Virus record (IMG/VR): IMGVR_UViG_3300034061_001913
Coordinates: 1 to 64,000 of that record
DNA: 64,000 bases
Strand: one strand, 5' to 3'
Source: a virus
In this document: positions 1 through 6,800 of the stretch, piece by piece
How positions within the stretch are numbered: position 1 is the stretch's first letter
Layout: each line of letters opens with the position of its first letter
Translations under genes and position numbers: made by a program
The notes under the pieces: generated by a model
What the model was told of the DNA's origin: nothing
The model's database searches: none
The model's input: only the letters and a program-made list of their open reading frames with translations

Positions 1-67
1 GTAAAGGCATAGGCTGTTTTTGCTTTTAAATCGAAAATATTAACAAAAAAACTATAAACTATAAAAT

Positions 68-253
68 ATGAAAAAGTTTGCAACAATCATGGCAGCATTG
101 TCTGCTTCATTTTGTGTTTTAAGCATCAGACAATTTTCTCTAGAAGGCATGGCTTATTCTGGAGTTTATCTTTTTCTTTCATTCATCACTGCAGCGACTA
201 CTGTGCTTTACATAGCTGCTGCAATTAATATGTATCTTGACGAAAAAGATTAA
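68..253 (+). CDS. small membrane protein, unknown function
   Basis: This 61-residue protein has a basic N-terminus (M-K-K-F) followed by a hydrophobic stretch at about residues 4-19 and a second one at about 30-55, ending in an acidic tail. It is therefore probably a two-helix inner-membrane protein or a signal-peptide protein with one helix. The upstream 20 bases are A-rich, as for other genes in this window. I do not recognise the family. It is the first gene of the window, and no promoter is visible in the 67 bases before it. Confidence 0.5.
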   Translation: MKKFATIMAALSASFCVLSIRQFSLEGMAYSGVYLFLSFITAATTVLYIAAAINMYLDEKD

Positions 254-364
254 AGACTATTCTCTATGTCATTAGTTTGGGGTAGAGGATCTAAGCAATA
301 TTCAAAGGACAAGAAATATTGCCGTTTCCATTTTGAGTTTTTGTTTTCATATCTAGGAAAAAAG

Positions 365-390
365 CCTGCTCCCGTAGTCCAGGGAGTAGG
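365..390 (+). terminator. 9-bp hairpin, possible terminator or translational control hairpin
   Basis: Bases 365-373 pair with 382-390 (nine pairs including one G-T) around an 8-nt loop, followed by TTACTTTT. It lies between the first small membrane gene and the small ORF starting at 402. The T-tract is interrupted, so termination is only a possibility. Confidence 0.35.
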
Positions 391-401
391 TTACTTTTAC
401 A

Positions 402-551
402 ATGAACTACAAACTATATATCAGAATCAGGAAACAAGCTCCAGTTTTTACAGTTACCAGACTAGCTAGTAATGAAATCAGAGATTATTACTACAAACTT
501 CAAAAGATAATCAAACTAACAAAATCACAAAAAAAACTAATAATACTCTAG
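402..551 (+). CDS. hypothetical 49-residue basic protein
   Basis: An open frame of 49 codons starts at ATG 402 just after a hairpin and ends two bases before the next small gene. The product is Lys/Arg/Tyr-rich (starts M-N-Y-K-L-Y-I-R) with no recognisable domain. I prefer it to the overlapping frame 266-469, whose product has less natural composition and whose stop leaves a gap. Function unknown; a coding role is plausible but unproven. Confidence 0.4.
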   Translation: MNYKLYIRIRKQAPVFTVTRLASNEIRDYYYKLQKIIKLTKSQKKLIIL

Positions 552-553
552 AA

Positions 554-715
554 ATGAACAAGACAAATTACCACACACAGAAAAACATTTCTTCTATCTC
601 AGCTAGAAGAGCATCAGACAATGAAATAGCAGTAGCTACTTCAAGCAAGTCTAAAAAGTCAGACAAAAAACTTACAGATTCATTTGTAAGTAAATCAGGA
701 ATTCGCTATTTTTAA
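554..715 (+). CDS. hypothetical 53-residue Ser/Lys-rich protein
   Basis: This 53-codon frame begins two bases after the stop of the preceding small ORF and ends three bases before the start of the next gene, so it fits the tight packing of the region. The product is rich in Ser, Lys and Asp, with no hydrophobic segment, and looks disordered. No family recognised. Confidence 0.45.
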   Translation: MNKTNYHTQKNISSISARRASDNEIAVATSSKSKKSDKKLTDSFVSKSGIRYF

Positions 716-718
716 ACC

Positions 719-1087
719 ATGAAAAAGACCTTAATGATCGTTGTCATCTCTATGATGATGGATTTAGTTAGTGCTCAGTTTATAAGACAGGACCATTTGC
801 TACATGCAAGTGGTTCTGCTTGTCTTTCTGGCTTAACGTATTGTGCCGTATTTAAAGCAACAAATAACATCACACTATCTACTGTATCCTCTATTGGATT
901 ATCTTTAAGTGTAGGGGCTCTAAAAGAGTTTCATGACATGAAAAAGTACAATTCAACATGGAAACAAAGTGGTGGAGATATGGCTTTTAACATATTAGGT
1001 ACTTTAGGAAGTGTTTACACTATACGTTATACTTTTAAAGGATATAAAAAGCCGGTTAGGCAATTTGTTCCTTTAAGATATAATTAA
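719..1087 (+). CDS. exported small protein resembling the YfiM/DUF2279 group
   Basis: The 122-residue product starts with a clear signal peptide (M-K-K-T followed by a hydrophobic stretch, ending V-S-A-Q near residue 20). The mature part has the spacing D-H-L-L-H, a small-residue helix, G-A-L-K-E-F-H-D, then S-G-G-D-M-A-F-N and G-T-L-G-S. That order resembles the YfiM/DUF2279 group of small periplasmic or membrane proteins, in which a KE-D and an S-D-N cluster are conserved. The family assignment is by eye. The biochemical role is unknown; a phage copy may act in the envelope of the infected cell. Confidence 0.6.
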   Translation: MKKTLMIVVISMMMDLVSAQFIRQDHLLHASGSACLSGLTYCAVFKATNNITLSTVSSIGLSLSVGALKEFHDMKKYNSTWKQSGGDMAFNILGTLGSVYTIRYTFKGYKKPVRQFVPLRYN

Positions 1088-1096
1088 TAAAACAAA

Positions 1097-1195
1097 TAGT
1101 CAGGTGGCGGGGTCGCCAATGGAGACTCGTTAAAAGGAAAGATACCACATTGAGACGGTGGTAAATGCCATACAGTTTCGAATCTTGTCCGACTA
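1097..1195 (+). other. tRNA-Leu-like relic or structured RNA (uncertain)
   Basis: Bases 1098-1104 can pair with 1188-1194 (one mismatch, one G-T). Bases 1106-1109 pair with 1114-1117. Bases 1143-1148 pair perfectly with 1158-1163 around a loop containing TTGAGAC, which could be an anticodon loop reading GAG. Near the 3' end TTCGAAT sits in a T-loop position between imperfect stems. It is about 12-20 nt too long for a tRNA, with the excess between the first two arms, and has no CCA. It may be a decayed or interrupted tRNA or another structured RNA, and is followed by a terminator hairpin at 1207. Confidence 0.25.
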
Positions 1196-1206
1196 GGTAA
1201 AAGATA

Positions 1207-1245
1207 AGGAGAGATGAAATACTCTCTCCTACTTTTGCTTTTTAA
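1207..1245 (+). terminator. intrinsic terminator
   Basis: Bases 1207-1214 pair perfectly with 1223-1230 (8 bp, 8-nt loop), followed by the T-rich run ACTTTTGCTTTTT. It ends transcription coming from the left just before the promoter of the HNH gene; the promoter's upstream element sits in the T-rich tail. Confidence 0.7.
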
Positions 1246-1265
1246 TTTGAAAGTTCGTATATTTG
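1234..1265 (+). promoter_or_regulatory. Bacteroidetes-type promoter of the HNH gene
   Basis: TTTG at 1234-1237, 20 nt of spacer, then TATATTTG at 1258-1265 match the Bacteroidetes housekeeping promoter (-33 TTTG, -7 TAnnTTTG). The expected start of transcription is only a few bases before ATG 1274, so the message would be nearly leaderless. Confidence 0.75.
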
Positions 1266-1273
1266 TGACTACA

Positions 1274-1684
1274 ATGGAAAGATTTTTTAACAAAGTAGAA
1301 AAAACAGAGTCTTGCTGGCTATGGACAGCAGGATTAAGAGGTAAAACAGGATATGGTGCTTTTAAATTAAATGGTAAAGTTGTAGATGCACATAGAATTT
1401 CTTATGAACTTCACAACGGAATAATACCGAAGGGAATGCACGTATGTCACATTTGTGATAATAGAAAATGTGTTAATCCTAATCATTTGTTTTTAGGAAC
1501 TCCTAAAGATAATTGGAAAGATGCCTTTAATAAAGAAAGAATAAAACTTTTGGGAGGAATTGATATTGAAAAACTTAAAAAACATCCAAGCAGAGGTGCT
1601 TATTTGAGAGGGTGTAGATGTGATGAATGTAAGGCTATCAATAATATGATGGTTAAAAGATATAGACAAGGGTTAAAAAAATAA
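1274..1684 (+). CDS. free-standing HNH homing-type endonuclease
   Basis: The 136-residue product has the HNH_3-type layout: C-W-L-W-T near residue 14, A-H-R at 39-41, then [17 protein letters not shown] at 56-72 with the catalytic and zinc-binding His/Cys/Asn. A second Cys/His cluster follows near the C-terminus. Such proteins make strand breaks in DNA and spread their own gene. An in-frame codon at 1214 would extend the protein, but it lies inside the terminator and upstream of the promoter, so ATG 1274 is preferred. The gene sits between a terminator and the next operon with its own host-type promoter, typical of a selfish insertion. Confidence 0.88.
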   Translation: MERFFNKVEKTESCWLWTAGLRGKTGYGAFKLNGKVVDAHRISYELHNGIIPKGMHVCHICDNRKCVNPNHLFLGTPKDNWKDAFNKERIKLLGGIDIEKLKKHPSRGAYLRGCRCDECKAINNMMVKRYRQGLKK

Positions 1685-1725
1685 TCCTGTCCTGACTACA
1701 TTATTAACTTTAAAACCAAAACAAT

Positions 1726-2514
1726 ATGAAAAACATACATATATTACCAACAGAAAAACCAAGTTACTTATACAAAATGAGTGACAATAAATTACGTTTA
1801 TCTGATTTACTTGAAAAAGGAAGTTCTGCTTGGATAAACCAACACATCTACATCACTTCTGATGAAGAAATTAAAGAAGGTGATTGGTTTTTTAATGGTG
1901 AACATATATTACAATGTTCAGATGTTACTGACATTATTATAGATACAGAAGGTCAATGGAGTACTATTGAAGACTGTAAAAAAATTATCCTAACAACAGA
2001 CCAAGACTTAATTGCAGATGGTGTTCAAGCTATTGATGATGAGTTCTTAAAATGGTTTGTTCAGAATCCAAGTTGTGAGTGGGTTGAGGTTGAAAAAGGT
2101 TATTTGGGTATGTGCGGTTTTGTAAAATCAAGTGAACCAATATCAAAAGATAAATTACATTACAAAATAATCATTCCACAAGAAGAACCTAAACAAGAAA
2201 CTCTTGAAGAAGCTGCTCAAAAGCATTTAAATGAAAAGTATCGAGGGGGTGGTTATTTAGGTAATTTGTTCATCGCGGGTGCTAAATGGCAAGCTGAAAA
2301 TATGCCTATTCACATATTAGATGTTGAAAACACTTATGTACACATTAAAGATGGTGTAATAATAGTTGAAAAAAATGACAAAACTGAAAGAATGTATAGT
2401 GAGGAAGACATGATTTCTTTTGCGATATTTTATTATACACATCAAGGTAAAGCTACTGAATACTGGGGTAAAGATTTATTTAAAGAATGGTTTGAACAAT
2501 TTAAAAAGAAATAA
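1726..2514 (+). CDS. phage hypothetical protein, TEKPS family (copy 1)
   Basis: This 262-residue protein shares a run of motifs with the gene at 14200: P-T-E-K-P-S near the N-terminus, I-Y-I-T-S-D-E-E-I-K-E-G, I-L-T-T-D-x-D-L-I, Q-A-I-D-D-x-F-L, N-P-S-C-E and Y-K-I-I-I-P-Q-E. The two are therefore paralogues within one genome. The C-terminal part (K-W-Q-A-E, then an acidic stretch) is less alike. No catalytic motif is evident. Proteins of this style are common in phages of Bacteroidetes, and none I know of has an assigned function. Confidence 0.75.
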   Translation: MKNIHILPTEKPSYLYKMSDNKLRLSDLLEKGSSAWINQHIYITSDEEIKEGDWFFNGEHILQCSDVTDIIIDTEGQWSTIEDCKKIILTTDQDLIADGVQAIDDEFLKWFVQNPSCEWVEVEKGYLGMCGFVKSSEPISKDKLHYKIIIPQEEPKQETLEEAAQKHLNEKYRGGGYLGNLFIAGAKWQAENMPIHILDVENTYVHIKDGVIIVEKNDKTERMYSEEDMISFAIFYYTHQGKATEYWGKDLFKEWFEQFKKK

Positions 2515-2515
2515 T

Positions 2516-2650
2516 ATGAAAACAGTATTTATCATCTTTGCAATTTTATTTATAATCAGCATGCTTTGTATGTATTTAGTAGAAGACTATAGAAAAGGAA
2601 TTGTTTATAAAGGATTTTTAGGAAGATTGCAAAACATAATTAAACATTAA
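2516..2650 (+). CDS. small single-span membrane protein
   Basis: ATG 2516 follows the preceding stop by one base and opens a 44-residue frame. Residues 3-19 form a hydrophobic helix (V-F-I-I-F-A-I-L-F-I-I), followed by a basic tail, so the protein is expected in the inner membrane. A longer frame from 2420 exists but overlaps the previous gene by 95 bases and is less likely. Function unknown. Confidence 0.55.
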   Translation: MKTVFIIFAILFIISMLCMYLVEDYRKGIVYKGFLGRLQNIIKH

Positions 2651-2667
2651 ACAAAAAAAGAAATACT

Positions 2668-3009
2668 ATGGAAAAAAGAAAATTCACACAAAAGGAAGAC
2701 ACTGTAATTTTGAAAAACATTGCAATGTATCCTAACAATTTAGCTGCGTCTTTTGACAAATCTTCTGAAGATTTGGGAAGAAGCGCAAGCTCTTGTTCTG
2801 GTAGGTATTATTCTACACTTAGAAATGAATCAACTGTTATAGCGGTTGCTTCTAAAGGAGGAATGCATACCTTAAACAACCAGAAAAATTCACGAAGAGT
2901 TTCCGATACAAAACTAAGCCAAGAAGACCGCTTGGAATTAGTTAAGGAAATGATTCAAACAATGAACCGGTCTATGAAAAAAGAGATCGTGAAGATCTTG
3001 TTTTATTAA
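2668..3009 (+). CDS. putative small DNA-binding protein (Myb/HTH-like)
   Basis: The 113-residue protein opens with F-T-Q-K-E-D-T-V-I-L and, some 30 residues on, L-G-R-S-A-S-S-C-S-G-R-Y-Y-S. This spacing resembles Myb/SANT-like or small helix-turn-helix DNA-binding domains, where the second segment is the recognition helix. A basic C-terminal helix follows. The match is weak and made by eye. It starts after an A-rich leader ending AATACT-ATG and is followed after one base by the next gene, so the two are probably cotranscribed. Confidence 0.55.
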   Translation: MEKRKFTQKEDTVILKNIAMYPNNLAASFDKSSEDLGRSASSCSGRYYSTLRNESTVIAVASKGGMHTLNNQKNSRRVSDTKLSQEDRLELVKEMIQTMNRSMKKEIVKILFY

Positions 3010-3010
3010 A

Positions 3011-4420
3011 ATGGCAAGTGTAGACTTAAAGTTTGAGGTTGGGGATCTAGTTATCCCCAACTCTTGTGTTTTTAAAAATGATGAGTGTAGAATTGTAATA
3101 GCTTATTCAGCTTCGGCATTTATTGAAACTTTTAATTCTGATAAATTTGGTAGAGGACATACAGGAGGTGGCACAATCTCTGAAAACAATGGTTGGAACT
3201 ATAATTTAACTGATTTAGTTCATTCTTTTAGATATGGCTTTAAAATAGGAGACAGAGTAAAAACTCCTAACGGTATAGGAATTATCAAGTGTTTTTACAA
3301 ACAATTTGGCACTCTTGGTGTAGCACATGATGAAGTTGTCAGAGGTGGCCATACTATAAATGGCTATTGTGATCAAGGTTATGGACGTTTCTATGCTAAA
3401 GACGAGTTAAGCCACTTTACAGAAGAACCTAAAACAACTAAAGAATCAGAACTTCCATTTAAAGTTGGAGATAGGGTAGAAATAAAGCCTGGTTACAAGA
3501 ATGGATCCTCTGTAGGAGTGGTTAAAAAAATAAAAAACCAATTATTTACATCACCTAGTTATGGAATTGAATTTTCTCAATATGATTCATTTCGTCATGA
3601 TTTAGATGGTGATTGTGCAACAGGTTATGGTTGGTATTATCATGAGCATGAATTAAAACTAGTAACACCAGAAAAAAGATTTAGTGTAGGCCAAAAAGTA
3701 ACTTACAAATCAGACTCATCATTACCAAGAGGTTACAGATATGGAGGTGAAGACCAAGGAGGATTTGTAGGAGAAATTAAAAACTATGTAGAGTTTGTAT
3801 CAGACTATAACTGTTATAAGATTGGCGTAACAGAAAAAAAAGGAAGTGTTTACTCTATGCTTGAAAGTGAGTTTGAAGATTATCTTGATCCTACTTTTAC
3901 TGCTAAAAAAGTATCTATTTCTGCATCTGCATCTAAACCTACAGAAAGATTTAAAATAGGCGATAAGGTTACTTATAAACCTACAAAAAGTCTTCCTGGT
4001 AGTTGCTACCATTTTGGTGGATACGATGAAGGTCTCTTTGTAGGTACTATAAAATACTATGGTTCTTATTATCCAGAGTACGGTTGTTACTCAATAGACG
4101 TAAGTACTAAATACGATGGTATTTATACTATGCTTGAATCTGAGTTCTTTGAGTATGATAGTATTGTTACTAGTTACACAACTATAGGTAGCGATTCTGT
4201 ATCATATTATGGAACTACTGGAGTTTTTGGAGCTACTGGAGCTGTTGTAGGTACTGGAAGTACTGAAGTAAGTGCAAGTATGTGGGGTGGAATAATGGAA
4301 GAAGATTTTAAGAAACGTGACGAAGCCAAAAAACAAGATTTATCAGACTATATTCAGGCTCCTAGTGTGCCAAAGAAGAAAAGCACAAAAAGAAAATTAG
4401 TTATCGTTGACAGATTTTAA
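3011..4420 (+). CDS. protein of five SH3-like (KOW-type) repeats
   Basis: The 469-residue protein contains five copies of an F-x-(I/V)-G-D-x-V beta-barrel opening at about residues 8, 77, 150, 224 and 314. Each is followed 20-40 residues later by a G-x-V/I strand. Copies 4 and 5 are the most alike (T-Y-K-x-(x)-S-L-P and the M-L-E-S-E-F closing motif). Such SH3-like repeats usually bind proteins, peptides or nucleic acid. A low-complexity Gly/Thr/Ser segment and a basic tail (K-K-K-S-T-K-R-K) end the protein. No enzyme motif is visible; the specific partner is unknown. Confidence 0.65.
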   Translation: MASVDLKFEVGDLVIPNSCVFKNDECRIVIAYSASAFIETFNSDKFGRGHTGGGTISENNGWNYNLTDLVHSFRYGFKIGDRVKTPNGIGIIKCFYKQFGTLGVAHDEVVRGGHTINGYCDQGYGRFYAKDELSHFTEEPKTTKESELPFKVGDRVEIKPGYKNGSSVGVVKKIKNQLFTSPSYGIEFSQYDSFRHDLDGDCATGYGWYYHEHELKLVTPEKRFSVGQKVTYKSDSSLPRGYRYGGEDQGGFVGEIKNYVEFVSDYNCYKIGVTEKKGSVYSMLESEFEDYLDPTFTAKKVSISASASKPTERFKIGDKVTYKPTKSLPGSCYHFGGYDEGLFVGTIKYYGSYYPEYGCYSIDVSTKYDGIYTMLESEFFEYDSIVTSYTTIGSDSVSYYGTTGVFGATGAVVGTGSTEVSASMWGGIMEEDFKKRDEAKKQDLSDYIQAPSVPKKKSTKRKLVIVDRF

Positions 4421-4474
4421 TTTACTAGAAAACAAAAAAACAAACAAAAACTTAAAAAACAAAAAACAAAAATC
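4421..4474 (+). promoter_or_regulatory. A-rich translation leader
   Basis: These 54 bases consist mostly of repeated A-runs with single C, and contain no Shine-Dalgarno motif. Similar leaders precede the genes at 2668, 5111, 7087, 20818 and 24178. In Bacteroidetes, A-rich unstructured leaders favour initiation, so this probably marks strongly translated genes. Confidence 0.5.
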
Positions 4475-4816
4475 ATGAACAAAGTATCAAATTTCATCAA
4501 AGAAGTAACTGCCCGTTTGAAGGGTGACGAAGCAGGTGTCGTAGCTGCAAAAGTTGAACGTAAAGCACAAAGTGCTATTAACGGCCAATTGGCTGCTCTT
4601 AGAGCAAAATTGGTTGACGATGAGACTGCAGTAGAAGACGCTGAAGAAGCTTTCAACACAGCAGTATTCCCAACTAGTGTGTTTACGGACAACCGTCACT
4701 ATGTGACTCAAATCCAATCAGCAAACACTAAATTGGAAGAAGCGAAGGACCAACTTGAAGCTACCAAAGAAGCTATTGCTTTCTTTGAAAAGCTTGTAGC
4801 TGAGAACTTCGACTAA
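4475..4816 (+). CDS. small coiled-coil protein, probably highly expressed
   Basis: The 113-residue product is Ala/Glu/Lys-rich and predicted to be almost entirely helical, with heptad-like patterns at about 10-60 and 80-110. It uses more C-ending codons than its neighbours and is preceded by a 54-base leader made nearly only of A and C, then followed by a strong terminator. All three point to high expression as its own unit. Function unknown; a small structural or DNA-organising role is only a guess. Confidence 0.7.
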   Translation: MNKVSNFIKEVTARLKGDEAGVVAAKVERKAQSAINGQLAALRAKLVDDETAVEDAEEAFNTAVFPTSVFTDNRHYVTQIQSANTKLEEAKDQLEATKEAIAFFEKLVAENFD

Positions 4817-4850
4817 TCATTGACCGGTTTTTATTTTATTATTTAGTAGG

Positions 4851-4887
4851 TATGGGGATTTCTTCGGAGGTCCCCATATTTTTATTT
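4851..4887 (+). terminator. strong intrinsic terminator
   Basis: Bases 4851-4858 (TATGGGGA) pair perfectly with 4871-4878 (TCCCCATA), with a 12-nt loop, followed by a T run at 4879-4883. It ends the coiled-coil gene transcript immediately before the tRNA-shaped RNA. Confidence 0.85.
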
Positions 4888-4974
4888 GGTCAGATAGCTA
4901 CTATGTAGCAGTACATCCTGATTGTACTATAAAACTTTAGTTTTATGTGGGGGAGGAACCCACTCTGATCACCA
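4888..4974 (+). ncRNA. non-canonical tRNA-shaped RNA with encoded CCA
   Basis: The 87 bases fold exactly as a class II tRNA. The acceptor stem is 4888-4894 with 4964-4970 (7 bp, one G-T), then discriminator A and encoded CCA. The D-arm is 4897-4901/4905-4909 and the anticodon arm 4911-4915/4923-4927 around a 7-nt loop TCCTGAT (CTG in the anticodon position). The variable arm is long (4929-4936/4939-4946) and the T-arm is 4947-4951/4959-4963 with a 7-nt loop. However, the T-loop is GGAGGAA instead of TTCRANY, the D-loop lacks GG, and position 33 is C. It therefore looks like a tRNA mimic or a highly diverged tRNA rather than a standard one. Confidence 0.6.
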
Positions 4975-5060
4975 ATTTATTTCTCAAAAATCTTGCAAGA
5001 CTTGGTAAACCCAAAAATGCCCTCTTGTAAGACACGATACCCTTAACCCTAATAGAAAAA

Positions 5061-5110
5061 AACAAACACTAAAACACTAAAACACTAAAAAACTAAAACA
5101 CTAAAACACT
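5061..5110 (+). repeat. CACTAAAA tandem repeat leader
   Basis: Five to six copies of an 8-base unit CACTAAAA (one copy altered) run directly up to ATG 5111. Slippage-prone short repeats in the leader could vary translation of the next gene. No promoter motif is seen in this stretch. Confidence 0.7.
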
Positions 5111-5524
5111 ATGAAGAACAAATACAGAAAACCAAAGAAAATCGTTATCATTAACGGTAAAAAACATTTAGCAATCAGAGAAAGAAACTTTATTCCTCCT
5201 AAAGAGGAACCAACAAGAGCTACTCAAGAGTATGCTCTTCCTAAACATACTTCTCTTTTTGTAAAGATTCTAGAAGGAACCATTGAACAGAACTTAGAAT
5301 TCTATTTTAAAAAGATAGAAGTTAACTATAATTTGTTCAGAGAAGAAGCTTCAGCTAAATTACTAGCTGGAGACTATGAAGGTGCTAAACTTCTAGTAGA
5401 AAAATCTAAAGACCTAGAGAAAATACTTAAATCTTCTGCAAGCAAAGCAAAGATTACTTTAATGAGTATTCTTTTTTTGAACTTTGACAAACTAACTAGC
5501 GAAATCGTAAGCCGGTTAGATTAA
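5111..5524 (+). CDS. hypothetical basic/helical protein
   Basis: The 137-residue protein has a very basic N-terminus (K-N-K-Y-R-K-P-K-K), a Pro-rich linker near residue 40, and a helical C-terminal half with charged heptads. No enzymatic motif is seen and I do not recognise the family. It forms its own unit, with a tandem-repeat leader in front and a hairpin terminator behind. Confidence 0.6.
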   Translation: MKNKYRKPKKIVIINGKKHLAIRERNFIPPKEEPTRATQEYALPKHTSLFVKILEGTIEQNLEFYFKKIEVNYNLFREEASAKLLAGDYEGAKLLVEKSKDLEKILKSSASKAKITLMSILFLNFDKLTSEIVSRLD

Positions 5525-5536
5525 CAATCTTTCATA

Positions 5537-5575
5537 GTTACCCCTTTCAGGTAGTGCTGGGGGGTAACAATTTAA
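5537..5575 (+). terminator. probable intrinsic terminator
   Basis: GTTACCCC at 5537-5544 pairs with GGGGTAAC at 5561-5568 around a 16-nt loop; a weak AATTTAATTT tail follows. It closes the transcript of the gene ending at 5524. Confidence 0.6.
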
Positions 5576-5647
5576 TTTAAAAACGAATGTTAAACCGAAG
5601 AACAACAGTTGATATTAGCACCAAACCGCCACTTTTGGCAATCTGCT

Positions 5648-5882
5648 GTTATACGCTGTTTTTCTTCACAAATTAAAATAAGATGCCAGATATTACAATG
5701 TGTACTAATAAAGAATGTCCGCTTTCATATAGTTGTTGGCGGTTTAATTGTCCACCGAGCCAATATGCTCAAAGCTATCAAAAGTTTGAACCGCAGATTG
5801 ATGAAGTGTTGGACGAAGTAGAATGTAAGTTTTACATTAAACCACCTGATGAAGTATGGTCGTCTGCAAAATAGCGTATAAT
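5648..5882 (+). repeat. small gene unit bounded by inverted ends (cassette-like unit 1)
   Basis: GTTATACGCT at 5648-5657 and AGCGTATAAT at 5873-5882 are inverted repeats (9 of 10 pair). They bracket the single gene 5683-5874 and almost touch its stop. In integron cassettes the 5' end of an integrated cassette complements the first element of its own 3' attC site in this way. GTTATAC matches the core G-T-T-R-R-R-Y at six of seven positions. Confidence 0.5.
5683..5874 (+). CDS. small Cys-rich hypothetical protein
   Basis: The 63-residue product contains C-T-N-K-E-C-P-L-S-Y-S-C and C-P-P, then a mostly acidic helix and K-F-Y-I-K-P-P. The Cys spacing suggests a small metal-binding knuckle. It is the only gene of a unit bounded by inverted repeats and has different codon use from the flanking operons. 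I do not know its function. Confidence 0.65.
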   Translation: MPDITMCTNKECPLSYSCWRFNCPPSQYAQSYQKFEPQIDEVLDEVECKFYIKPPDEVWSSAK

Positions 5883-5887
5883 GTTAT

Positions 5888-5992
5888 CGGGCTTGGCGAT
5901 GTTGCCGAACACAAATGTTATTAGGATTACAAAACTTTAAATTATAGATAAAATGTCAAACGAAGAACTGAACGGCAATATTGCCAAACCCG
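5888..5992 (+). repeat. attC-like imperfect palindrome
   Basis: Bases 5888-5907 pair with 5973-5992: 17 Watson-Crick pairs, two G-T pairs and one mismatch out of 20, separated by 65 bases. It sits between the two cassette-like units. A related right half, with the shared block AAACGAAGAAC or AAACCGAAGAAC, occurs at about 5589-5658 before unit 1. The size and position match an integron attC recombination site. The loop contains a 20-codon ORF (5954-6016) that is probably not a gene. Confidence 0.55.
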
Positions 5993-6070
5993 TGTTATAT
6001 GAAGTGCCGAGTTATTAAAAACAAAACTTAATTAGATGAACGAAACAGAAAAACAAAAAGAAAAAAAGCG

Positions 6071-6400
6071 ATGGAAAATACACTGAAAATACCAACTAAT
6101 TGCCCTTATTGCGGACAATTAGTAAATTACTTAAACCATAAACATCATTTGTATATGTATTGTACAAATGAAAAACCAAAAACACTACTTGATGGATTAG
6201 TAAAGAAAGAAATATTGAAAATTAAATACGATTACAACTGCAAACATTACTTTGGTATTGTATCTGCCGAAAGCGAAGAAGAAGCAAAAAAAATATTGCA
6301 TAAAGACCATACTGGGAATGGGGATAAGCTATGTAATTGGAGTAAAACAACAAAAAACGATTGTCAAACAAAATGTCAACTAACTTTAAAAATAAAATAA
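6071..6400 (+). CDS. zinc-ribbon hypothetical protein
   Basis: The 109-residue product has C-P-Y-C-G near residue 12 and further Cys/His residues (H-K-H-H, Y-C, C-K-H-Y, C-N-W), suggesting one zinc ribbon at the N-terminus and a second metal site further on. The middle segment F-G-I-V-S-A-E-S-E-E-E-A resembles a small alpha/beta fold. Function unknown. It belongs to cassette-like unit 2 and is followed after one base by the next gene. Confidence 0.6.
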   Translation: MENTLKIPTNCPYCGQLVNYLNHKHHLYMYCTNEKPKTLLDGLVKKEILKIKYDYNCKHYFGIVSAESEEEAKKILHKDHTGNGDKLCNWSKTTKNDCQTKCQLTLKIK

Positions 6401-6401
6401 T

Positions 6402-6800
6402 ATGAAAACAAGTGAATTAAGAATTGGTAATTACATTAAATTGATGCTGAACGATGAAGATTTTGCAATCGTTCAAGTTACTTTGAATGACTTAGAAGCT
6501 GTCGATAATAAAAAAGGTGTTTATGAGCCAATGCCATTAAAAGAAGAATGGTTATTAAAGAATAAATTTTTTGTAGAAAAATTTGATTATAGCATACCTA
6601 TTTCAGATTGTGAAGTCGTATGGCTTACTTTGATACCACAGGATGAAGAGTGTACTGCGTATTCAGTTTGCGTTACCCAAACAGATGAAGATGAACTTGA
6701 CCAAAATGTATTTTTATCCGACATAAGCTATGTTCATCAATTACAAAACTTATACTTTGCATTAACTGGTAAAGAATTAGACTATGAAGAAGAATTTTAA
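6402..6800 (+). CDS. uncharacterised phage/prophage protein (ELRIGNY family)
   Basis: The 132-residue protein begins E-L-R-I-G-N-Y, has M-P-L-K-E-E-W-L-L-K-N-K-F-F in the middle, and ends V-H-Q-L-Q-N-L-Y-F-A-L-T-G-K-E-L. This N-to-C signature is shared by a widespread family of small proteins in Bacteroidetes genomes and their phages that has no assigned role. The last motif is predicted to be an amphipathic helix. It is the second gene of cassette-like unit 2. Confidence 0.75.
   Translation: MKTSELRIGNYIKLMLNDEDFAIVQVTLNDLEAVDNKKGVYEPMPLKEEWLLKNKFFVEKFDYSIPISDCEVVWLTLIPQDEECTAYSVCVTQTDEDELDQNVFLSDISYVHQLQNLYFALTGKELDYEEEF

Noticed and set aside
266-469. 67-codon open frame from ATG 266
   Set aside because: It runs through the hairpin at 365-390 and overlaps a better-spaced small frame (402-551). 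Its product has unusual composition and no continuation into the operon structure.
1084-1293. Minus-strand frame across the promoter of the HNH gene
   Set aside because: It reads through the terminator and promoter on the opposite strand, and the product has no recognisable features.
4417-4717. Minus-strand frames opposite the coiled-coil gene
   Set aside because: They mirror a GC-enriched helical coding frame and have no leader or neighbouring minus-strand operon.
5609-5821. 70-codon frame overlapping the small Cys-rich gene
   Set aside because: It covers the inverted-repeat end of the cassette-like unit and lies out of frame with the Cys-rich product at 5683, which has the more natural sequence.
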